Assembly: GCA_018340375.1 (NCBI GenBank)
Contig: JAFFJZ010000004.1
Location: 35,314,001-35,378,000 of the forward strand
Direction: 5' to 3'
DNA length: 64,000 nt
Source: Gonatopus flavifemur
Lineage: Eukaryota > Arthropoda > Insecta > Hymenoptera > Dryinidae
The first letter of the stretch is position 1. Each line of letters starts with the position of its first letter. Below, piece after piece: positions 55,788 through 64,000 of this stretch. The translations under genes were made by a program, and so were the position numbers. The notes beneath the pieces were generated by a model. The model saw nothing but the letters and a program-made list of their open reading frames with translations. It was not told where the DNA came from and made no database searches.

Positions 55788-55829
<42 letters not shown>

Positions 55830-55876
55830 TAGACAGAGAAACAGACAAAAAAATAGAAATTCACATCTCTATGTAC
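54680..55876. other. No gene recognised; poly(A) and (AG)n tracts
   Basis: A-run at about 55519-55537 and (AG)n at 55791-55823. The open frame across the AG tract is not credible as coding. Confidence 0.4.
55791..55823. repeat. (AG)n microsatellite
   Basis: About 16 AG units. Confidence 0.9.
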
Positions 55877-55879
55877 ATA

Positions 55880-56731
55880 CACTGTTAAAAATTTCTTGAA
55901 ATTTCATGTACTTTTCATGTACATATGTGAATGAAAATTCAATTTTTGTGAACTGAAATAGGAATCCAAATACATGTTATTGAATTTTCAAGTTATCGTG
56001 CATGAAAATTGAAATTAATGCACAGGTGATTGAAAAAACTTAAAAAAATTTAATCCAGTATAATAACATAATAATATCATTATAATTATAATCAAATCAT
56101 GACTCTAATGGCATCCAACTGAAAACAACAAAAATGATTCAAGTTGGTTTGGATTTGAAAAAAAAATCTAAAAATGCTCATATCTCAAAAACTAACCTTC
56201 AAAAAACGGGAAATTCTTGCATTATGGCTTCAGAATACGCCCTTGAAATACAATTTTTCTCACTTGGATCACCGTGTATACTAACGCTTCGACGAAGTCA
56301 CCCACGTATCCACTTCAACTATGTACCAGTTAGATCACACGGTTTGTTCAGTGTTTCTACATCACAAGTACATCTTGATTCACAAGTTTGAAGAATGAAC
56401 GCAAGGTCATATACGCAGAAAAATGCCGCGTTCCACATAAGTGGCAATGGCTTGAGTGATAGAGCTTTGGCGTCCGATTTCGACGTCCCGCGTTCACATC
56501 TTGTGAAGGTGATTTTTTTTTTCAACAATCATGAACATGTGCATGAAATTTAAAGAACTTGTTATTGAATTTTCAATCATGATTTCTCTCAACAATCAAG
56601 AACATGTGCATGAAATTTAAAGAACTGGTTCTTGAATTTTCAATACTTCTGTACATTACTTTTCATTTACGTGAGTGGAAATTGCTTCCATTACATGTGG
56701 TTGAAAATTCAATCAGAAATTTCTAACAGTG
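55880..56731. mobile_element. 852-bp TIR element, CACTGTTAAAAATTTC termini
   Basis: Starts CACTGTTAAAAATTTCTTG and ends AGAAATTTCTAACAGTG; TA at 55878-55879 and 56732-56733. Near the right end a ~68-bp unit (GAACATGTGCATGAAATTTA) is tandemly duplicated. An 85-codon frame at 56134-56391 resembles nothing I know. Longest member of the CACTGT-ended group here. Confidence 0.6.
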
Positions 56732-56733
56732 TA

Positions 56734-57264
56734 GGAATAAACAAGAAGAATTAAGACAAGATTGAACGGTATACCGAGTACAAAGAACGGAGAGAAACAA
56801 CATGAAAATGAAACAAAGTGGATATTGTAATGAGTCTAATTTCGAAAGAAAAAAAACAAAGATATTTTTTTGTTGCATTGTGCGGAATTCGTTAAAAGTG
56901 CGGTTGAAGGTCTGGTGACGTGCAATGAATGAAATTCAACTCGATGTCCTACGCAGCTATGTGATATCACGATGAACCATCTAATTAAATCTAGAAAAAT
57001 ATTCAAATGAGTTCATGCTACAGAAGAAAAAATATCCTAAAAGGCTCGTGGGGTAATGAACAAAGAAATTCGAATGAAAGAGAGTAAAAATGGTCTGATT
57101 CATCGAATATTAAATTCTATGTGAATGATTAGTGCTGCTTTTGTGATGACAAACCTTTGTTCAAGGGGTTTGGTAACTGTGAATGATCGATCATTCACTC
57201 GTGGCAGACATTTAAAAAAATTATTACAATGATTGAATAAAATTTAAGGGCTGTGCGGTTGATG
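56734..57264. other. No gene recognised
   Basis: AT-rich, no defined element. Confidence 0.35.
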
Positions 57265-58675
57265 AATTGAGGTGCCGGGAAGAATAACTCGCTTAGCGCT
57301 CGGAACGCATCACAAATTTGATCCAAACGGTCCCGTCGGAGGTCGAAAAAAAAAGTCGGAATTTTGAAAATTAAAAAATAGTAGGTCATAGAGCTTGAAA
57401 AAACAAGGCCAGTGTCCTCAATAGTATATCAATTATCACCAACTACGAGATTTTGTGAAAAGCATAATGTGTTGAATTTTATTCAATCACAAATCAATGC
57501 TAATCGAAAATTACGTTTCACGTACTTCGAAGAAAAGTATCGAAAGGATTTGTCCTACCACTGTAAGAAATATAACGAGGAGAATACTCGTAGTGCATGA
57601 GAATTCCGATCCTACGATGTTTCTCTAATTCTTTTTACACTAGTGCTGCCGACACAATTCAATTTTCATTTGTTTACAAACTACTGGATTCAACGTTATT
57701 ATCACGGTTGTCGTATTACATTGAATGTAATCGTGAGGTATGTTTGCAAAACTATTGATTTGAGACCGAGAATGTTTTTCATCTTGAGAAGTATGTGTCA
57801 AAATAGGAAGTTTTACTTACAAGAATCTGAATATGTATATTTTTTATTACTTGTTCCCACCTACTTGTTTTTATTGCCCAATATGATCACTCTTCTACGT
57901 GATTTCAAGCACTAAGCGAGTTATTCTTTCTGTAACTTCAATCAAATTTTTTGTAACAAAAACATGGATGAAGGAAATGAAATCTCGTGAAAATAGTTGG
58001 ATATTCGAATTCAAACGACCCAAAAAAACATCTAAAGTTGAAAGAGTGAGTGAATACAATCTTTCCTACGGACCCTGATAGTCACCCGGTAAAAGACGCA
58101 TAATCGTGATAGATTTCCATTGCGCGCCAACAAATAAATCCCTGTATTTTGCAAACTAATAATCCAATCGATCTGGAACTTCCCAAAAAATTTGTCCATA
58201 CCTTAGCGAACAACTTTGTCGCTGGGAGTTTTTTGTATCTCATACTTCCCCCGACACTTTTTTAATGCAAAGCATAAAACACATGATTTTTACTTCGAAT
58301 GAAAAATTGATTAATTTATTATTAATTTTTACAAATTTTTTCGACATTGTCGTCTTCGGTAAAGTCTCACAAATCAGAATCTGTAAGTTTTATTCCGATT
58401 CGCCGAAAAATGAATGAGATCCAACGAGTTTAATGTTGGAAAACATTGTTCTTTGGTATGAAAAAATGTGTAGTTTTCATTTTTTTTCTCAAAAACTATT
58501 CATCCTAGAAAAAAATACTAAAGGGAAGCTGACCTTGTTTTTTCAAGCTCTATGACCTAGTATTTTTTAATTTTCAAAATTCCGACTTTTTTTTCGACCT
58601 CCGAATGGACCGTTTGGATCAAATTTGTGATGCGTTCCGAGCGCTAAGCGAGTTATTCTTCCCGGCACCTCAATT
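57265..58675. mobile_element. 1.4-kb element with ~150-bp terminal inverted repeats
   Basis: Begins AATTGAGGTGCCGGGAAGAA and ends with its complement at 58675. The two ends stay almost identical for about 148 bp (through AACTCGCTTAGCGCTCGGAA and TTTGATCCAAACGGTCC). The interior has frames of 62 and 90 codons (57412-57600 and 57643-57915) that I do not recognise. It also has a degenerate extra terminus (ACTAAGCGAGTTATTCTT) at about 57914-57940 in the orientation of the right end. Its right half is related to 19500-20010. TIR length and size suggest a cut-and-paste element or a deletion derivative; superfamily unknown. Confidence 0.7.
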
Positions 58676-59399
58676 AGTTGGTGTTTCGGTTAATTGATTG
58701 ATACATCAATTGTCGACGAATTTCATTTGATTCATTGTATAAATTGTCGTTTGATCAGTCAACATTGAATTGTGGATTGTGGATTCATATAAGAAAAAAA
58801 TTTTCCAAAACCTGAATCTTATTCAGATGTAATGCAATTTTGAGAACTAGGGGGTACGGCATGTGAAAAACGTGTTGCAGGGATTACGAAAGGCAGTACA
58901 ATATATGAAACACGTAAGTACATAGGAAATTGCCTGTAGACTCATGAAAAAAATCCTTCAAAGGTAGAATCCTTCATATACTTGTATGAATTCATTTCCT
59001 ATACAAAAGTAGAAAAATTCGAATTGTTTTCACAGGGTAGACGTAATTTTTCAGACCGTGAAAGCGAATAAATTTGAGGGGATGTTATTGTTATCGACTG
59101 TCAGTTGATTTAAAAAACATTGAATACAGCACTGTAACGAATTTTCTGAGAATCTAAACCGATTCTGTAATTTTCTACAGCAATAAGTCTGAACACTCAG
59201 AAACTTCTTTTAAATATGTGGATGAATTTTCTAATGATTCAGAGTTGTTGCTATAAAAAAATTACAAACAGTGTCTGAATTTTCATAAGAATTTTTTACA
59301 ATGTGTGCGTAAAAAGAAATATCTGTAACAGCGATTCAAGTAGACGATTTTTAATCATTTGAGAGTAGTTCTCTTCAGATATTGAGTGGTTTTTGTGAC
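58676..59399. other. No gene recognised
   Basis: AT-rich unique-looking sequence up to the mariner insertion point. Confidence 0.35.
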
Positions 59400-59401
59400 T
59401 A

Positions 59402-60680
59402 CCAGGTGTACCGGTATCAAATGAGCGTTTTTTTGTAAAAATGAAACACTAATTGCGAATGGGAGAGTAAATTTATTCAAAGTATTGACCATTGCTTTCT
59501 ACACGTTTTGACCACCTTTCTGGCAATTTGTGGATACCACACCAATAGAAATCTTCGTCTTTTGAAGCAAACCAATCAGACACCCAATTTTCGACTTCTT
59601 CGTAGGAATCGAAGTGTTGCTCAGCCAATACGTGTCCCATTGATGAAAACAAATGGTCGGAAGGGGCCAAGTCTGGTGAATACGGCGGGTGGGGTAGCAG
59701 CTCCCAGCCAAGTGCTTTGATTGTATCCCGAACCAGTTTCGCTTTGTGTGCAGGTGCATTGTCGTGTAATAAAATTACTTTGCCGTGTCTTCTGGCCCAT
59801 TCTGATCGTTTTTCGATCAATGAACGGTTCAAATTGATCATTTGTTGTCTGTAGCCATTAGTATTGACAGTTTCACCAGGTTTTAGAAACTCATGATACA
59901 CCACACCTTTTTGGTCCCACCAAACACAGAGCATCGCCTTCCTACCGAATCGATCTGGTTTTGCAGTCGATCTTGATGGTTGTCCCGGATTAACCCATGA
60001 TTTTCTCCGTTCAAGATTCTTAAAATCAATCCATTTTTCATCGCCAGTAACAATTCGGTGCGAAACTGATTTTCTTTCGTGTCTTTGGAGCAAAATGTCA
60101 CAAGTGTTTTTTCGGTCTTCCATCTGTCTTTCATTCAATTCATGTGGCACCTATTTTCCACACTTTTGGATCTGTCCCATAGCTTTCAAACGGTCAGAAA
60201 TTGTTTGTTGTGCAACATTCAACGATGCTGCCATTTGCTTTTGACTCAAAATATCATCTTCATCCAATATTGCTTGCAGTTCAGCGTCTTCAAACTTGTT
60301 TGGTGGTCTTCCACGTTCTTCATTTCTCACATTAAAATCATTATCTCTGAACCGTTGAAACCATCTTTTACATGTTGCTTCTGATAGAACATGATCACCA
60401 TATGCCTCGACGAGCGTTCGACGCGACTCTGCAGCACTTTTCTTCAAATGGAAACAAAAAATTAATGCTTTCTGCAAATTATCACTTTCTGGTACAAAAT
60501 TTGACATTTTCAACACGATGAAAAAATATGATGTTGTTTGTTCAATGACTTGATGTTCATTGAATATATCTGATAGATGTCATACCAACCAAATAGAACA
60601 AAAATTCAGACTCGTTCACAACAAATGTTCCCTATCGACACATTTGTATCTTAACGCTCACTTCATACCGGTACACCTGG
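59402..60680 (-). mobile_element. Near-complete mariner, mauritiana subfamily
   Basis: 1279 bp, the size of Mos1-type mariners. Terminal inverted repeats start CCAGGTGTACCGGTAT and differ at only two of the first 26 positions. TA duplications at 59400-59401 and 60681-60682. Contains one transposase gene on the minus strand. Confidence 0.93.
59473..60507 (-). pseudogene. Mariner transposase (mauritiana type) with one internal stop
   Basis: A single frame of 344 codons from ATG 60507 to the terminal stop, interrupted only by TAG at 60153-60151 (codon 119), where the family has Trp just before VPHELNERQ. Recognisable parts: N-terminal paired helix-turn-helix (MSNFVPESDNLQKALIFCFH, CKRWFQRFRDNDF, EERGRPPNKF); catalytic DD34D with Asp in TGDEKW, LHDNAPAH and PSDHLF, the last two 34 residues apart; and the C-terminal HKLPERWSKRV. 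A tyrosine codon is missing in SDHLF relative to the usual SDYHLF, an in-frame 3-bp loss. No frameshift. The family cuts and pastes DNA at TA sites. The copy cannot make full-length protein unless the stop is suppressed. Confidence 0.92.
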
Positions 60681-60682
60681 TA

Positions 60683-61114
60683 CTTGCATACTTTTCAAAG
60701 TAGAACGGTTAATCGGATCAACAACGTACTTTCTAATTTCGACTCCGGGGAATTCCCTTGAGGAACAGTGCGGAGTCTTCAACTGATTCAACCAGCGAAA
60801 GACCTGGCACCGATTGCAGTGATGCCAACACTATTCTAGCACTTGATCCTGATCTATGCTTCAAATTTCATGAAATTTGCCCTTAAGTCTTCAAAAAAAT
60901 ACAGCATTTTTAGTTTATCGTATAATTTTTCATTTCTTGCAAAGCAGGTCTTCTAAGGGCCAATCCCACTGACTTAGTTTAAGACTCAAACCAGGTTTGA
61001 ATCAGAAATCAAGTGATCAGAATTCAAGATTCACGACTTGAACCTTGGTTAAATTTTGGACTTGGTTCAAAAGATTGACCGAAATTTGTTTCGTGGAAAT
61101 GAAAAAAACCTCTT
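60683..61114. other. No gene recognised
   Basis: Short frames only. A CAGTGATGCCA word at about 60819 matches the terminus of the hAT-type MITE at 26019 but no partner end was found. Confidence 0.3.
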
Positions 61115-61408
61115 CCCTAGTAGAAATTTTAGACGGGAAAATACGAGGGCCTGATGAGACATGTCTAATTTCCTATCAGGTTCTCGTCAAGTTTCGTAGC
61201 CATTTTCCCTTTCCTGCTTAATTTGATGGACATCTTATCCGAACCCTATAGTAACCTTGCGTTACAACCCTATTTGAGTCCTATTAGGGAAATCAGGTAA
61301 GATCCTTGTGAGAGCCTCATAAGATTTCCCTTATTTACGGTTCCCGGATTCTAACCTGATCAGGACCTTATTGCAAATAGAAAATGCCTGATGAAATTTC
61401 TACTAGGG
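61115..61408. mobile_element. 294-bp MITE, CCCTAGTAGAAATTT termini
   Basis: Starts CCCTAGTAGAAATTTTAGAC and ends GATGAAATTTCTACTAGGG. CCTGATGA occurs inside both ends. Confidence 0.55.
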
Positions 61409-61649
61409 TTTTAAGAACTCTTAGAGCTGAGCAATATCTAACCAAAACAAATCTTCAAGCCGGCTTTCATCTGAAAGAGCAGTCCAAGATAAAAATACGT
61501 TTGTAGATATCCTTGGGTTGGATATTCTCCGTCAGCTTTATAAGCTTTCTACAGAGGTTTTTCATCATTTACGGTTACCGGAGGAGTAATATATTGTTTA
61601 TAAATTTCCCATGAAGCTGTGCGAAACCAGCTGCGTAAGGAGATATCAG

Positions 61650-62132
61650 TGTACCAACGGAATTAACATTTTCTCGGTAAGAATTTTCCGCACCAAATTT
61701 ATAAAAAGGTAATTTTATCTATTGCGGTACAGAGCAAAAATTTCGAATTTAAAAACATTCCGAAGTCCTAAAAAATCTCAAATCTCTCCCCCCACTTTTC
61801 TCGAAAACGACTAAATAAATCGAAAAATAAAATCAATTCACGCATCTTCTCCATGGTTCGTAGAACTTATTATTTTTCGATGTAATCAGTCGTTTTCGTG
61901 AAAATTCAGAGGAGAGATTTGGGATTTCTTGGGACTTCGGAATGCGCTTGAAAGAAAACATTCTCTCTCAGTTGGTAAAAAGAGTTTTTACTTCGACATC
62001 CGAAATTTGTGCTCCATACCGCAATAGATAGAATACTAAAGATTATTTCCTGAAAATTTGAACTTGTATATGAATTCAGTGCGGATGATTCTTACCGAGA
62101 AAATGTTTACTCATTAGGTACGCTGGTATCCC
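61650..62132. repeat. Foldback element, CCCTTAACGGGATACCA family, copy 2
   Basis: Left arm ACATTTTCTCGGTAAGAAT ... TCTATTGCGGTACAGAGC pairs with GCTCCATACCGCAATAGATA ... ATTCTTACCGAGAAAATGT. The outer end GGTACGCTGGTATCCC matches copy 1. The centre contains a second inverted pair (CAAATCTCTCC / GGAGAGATTTG). Confidence 0.65.
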
Positions 62133-62749
62133 TTCAAAATCAATTGAAATTTATCGACAGTTGATACATCACTCGATTAATCGAAAAATCCTCCTCTGTC
62201 GTTTAATCGATTAACCGGACAGCAGTAGCCGTAGTTACTTTGACAATGATTCAATGGGCAGAATGAGATCACTTTCTCAATTGTATATCCTAGTGATTAA
62301 TCAACCATTCATGTCCCAATTCCCATGCTTGAATTTCTGATTGGAATCTAGAAGAGAAGAATCTTTTTCTAAAATGAAATAAGTCTGATATTAAATTTTA
62401 CAAAGAAAGTTAATCTGAAGATGATCAAATGAATGAAAATGATTGAATGAGTACTATTTATGATCTTGAAACCTCAATGTTCATATGTCAATACAGATTC
62501 ATCTATGATTTTAGACTTCGTAATTCAGGTAATTCCATAAAAATATCGATAATATGTCGAGGGAATACTTTTTATACAATATTTTCCATGAAAAATGAAC
62601 AGAAACCGATGGGCTCAATTGCATGACGAGAAAATGAATTTGAAGAGCGAATGTTGTTAGTTGGACATGAAAGTAAATACTTAACCGATGTACAGAATTT
62701 CTCTATTTTACATTATGCGATCGCAGGAAAAAAAACTTTATTCTTTATT
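62133..62749. other. No gene recognised
   Basis: Begins with CGATTAATCG / AATCGATTAACC words shared with 12545-12625; otherwise AT-rich with short frames. Confidence 0.35.
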
Positions 62750-63255
62750 ACTGTACTCCTACACGACTGTATCCTTAAATATCTCCAACCTTTAATATCT
62801 GTATTTTCGAATTCTCAAAGAACTGTCTTCTTAAAGAACGTTATTCTTAAAAACCTGTATTCTCAAAGAACTGTTTTCTCAAGAAACTTTTTTCATAAAT
62901 ACCTGTATTCTCCAAGAATTGTCTTCCTGGAGAGCTGTGTTTTTAATTGTCATTGAATTATACAATTATTGTTGCAATAAGCTATCTTTACTATCGATTT
63001 TCATCTAATGAACACACCTCTTCAATAATAATTCGCTTGAATATAGGTATTCAGAATGCGGTTCACTAAGACTACAATTCTTCATAAAGATAGTTCATTG
63101 AGAATACAGATATTCGAGAATACAGCTCTTCAACAAAACAGTTATTCAAGGAGACACTTATTGGAGAACACAGATATTAAAGAGTAAAATTCTTTGAGAA
63201 TTTGAGAATACAGTTCTTTGGGAATAAAGATATTTAAGGATACAGTTCTTTAGGA
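62750..63255. mobile_element. Foldback element with ~16-bp stem repeats, copy 3
   Basis: Left arm units (GACTGTATCCTTAAAT, GAACTGTCTTCTTAAA, ACCTGTATTCTCAAAG), core about 62945-63050 (TTGTTGCAATAAGCTATCTTT ... ATTCGCTTGAATATAGGTAT), right arm units (GAATACAGATATTCGA, GGATACAGTTCTTTAG). Core is shorter than in copies 1 and 4. Confidence 0.65.
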
Positions 63256-63277
63256 ATAGAGGAGGCAGACTAAGAAT

Positions 63278-63770
63278 TGTATTCTTTTTTTTGTATTCCT
63301 GAAGAACTTAGAAGAAGGTATTCTCAAACACTTGTGTTATGAAAGAAGTGTATTCTTGAGAGAATATCAGCGTTAGCAGATCCTGCTAAAGACAGGTCCG
63401 AAGCAAACGCGGGTATCCTATTGATACCTATATTCAGGCGAATGACAATTGAAAAGGGGTTATTGATAAAATGCAAATCAATAGTGAAGATCGCTTGTCG
63501 TAACGATAATTATACTATAGTTTAGTAGCAACAATTAACAACTTTTCAATAGTTAGGGGGAACTGAATTCTTTTCATTGGAAAACGATCATTATATTCGT
63601 TAATTCCCTTAGAATACCCTTAGATTTGGTAACTCTGGTCATCCGCTTAAATATAGGTATGGAGCACTCAGTTCTTGAAGAATACAGATATCCAAGGATA
63701 GAGATATTTGAGAATTCAGTTTTTGAGGAAGATGGTTCTTTGAGAATGCAAATATTTAAGGGGATAACCA
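63278..63770. mobile_element. Foldback element with ~16-bp stem repeats, copy 4
   Basis: Short left arm (63278-63370), core about 63418-63655 beginning CCTATATTCAGGCGAATGAC with CAACTTTTCAATAGTTA as inverted partner, right arm to about 63770 (GAATACAGATATCCAAGGAT, GAATGCAAATATTTAAG). An extra ~90-bp segment after the core partner (63555-63640) separates it from its terminal ATATAGGTAT, suggesting a further insertion. The last bases of the window (GAATACAGTTTTTC) show another array starting or continuing. Confidence 0.6.
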
Positions 63771-63807
63771 GCAATTCTAGACGATGCAATTCGAGTCAAA
63801 TCTCTTC

Positions 63808-63942
63808 TGACAAACTATTCGAAAATAACGCAATGGAACCAAAATATCGCTCTATACAGAACATCTTTATTGATTGTAGGAGGTTTGTATAGAGCGATGT
63901 TATGATTTTACTGCCCCATTTTCGAATAATTTGTCATAATAG
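63808..63942. repeat. Hairpin element
   Basis: TGACAAACTATTCGAAAAT pairs with ATTTTCGAATAATTTGTCA, and ATCGCTCTATACA pairs with TGTATAGAGCGAT nearer the centre. Confidence 0.6.
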
Positions 63943-64000
63943 TTCTGGTCGAGTCGCATCTTCAAGGATCGCTTGTATCACCTTAAGAATACAGTTTTTC

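Noticed and set aside
55664..55888. 74-codon frame with Arg-Glu repeats
   Set aside because: It is the (AG)n microsatellite read in frame.
1..64000. tRNA, rRNA or CRISPR features
   Set aside because: No cloverleaf with a GGTTCGAATCC-type T-loop, no rRNA-like block and no regular spacer array were seen; the interspersed repeats here vary in spacing and are eukaryotic satellites or foldbacks.

Overview
The window reads as nuclear DNA of an insect. Genes have short exons and mostly 60-100 bp GT-AG introns, intergenic DNA is AT-rich, and nearly every stretch between genes is full of small inverted-repeat transposons. The reverse-transcriptase relic (CCHC-like tail in a Glu/Arg/Gly-rich protein) and the mauritiana-type mariner are of kinds I associate with ant, wasp and bee genomes, so Hymenoptera is my best inference, not a proof.

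Layout. (1) 1-1890: a nest of hairpin elements, including two short TTA-flanked (PIF/Harbinger-like) MITEs. (2) 2500-12326: the conserved gene block. A mitochondrial carrier of the SLC25A39/40 type (minus, 7 exons, 358 aa) lies head-to-head with the exocyst subunit Sec3/EXOC1 (plus, 11 exons, 859 aa). A 951-aa intronless, basic polyglutamine protein of unknown function follows (plus). (3) 12327-33380: gene desert with degenerate tandem repeats, a nonsense-mutated and MITE-interrupted transposase-like pseudogene (18086-19494), a 5'-truncated non-LTR retrotransposon (21091-22570), GC-rich CCGGAT satellite arrays, a 1.8-kb long inverted repeat (26225-28022), and a long-armed inverted-repeat element around a Ty3/gypsy-type integrase tail (30157-31815). 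(4) 33384-40907, minus: the 3' part of a FARP/Cdep-type Rho guanine-nucleotide exchange factor (linker, DH, PH1, PH2). Its 5.2-kb intron holds an internally deleted mariner inside a tandem repeat, several MITEs and a 460-bp near-perfect palindrome. (5) 40908-64000: no gene recognised. It holds further CCGGAT repeats, at least four copies of a foldback family whose arms are tandem ~16-bp units, a 1.4-kb element with ~150-bp terminal inverted repeats, and an almost intact mauritiana-subfamily mariner (59402-60680) with a single internal stop codon.

The genes are ordinary housekeeping or signalling genes (mitochondrial glutathione import, vesicle tethering, Rho-GTPase activation) with no evident joint pathway. 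The notable content is the repeat landscape. Several element boundaries can be set to the base because insertions interrupt other recognisable sequences. Exon boundaries were set by hand from splice sites, phase agreement and family resemblance; no search or alignment could be run.
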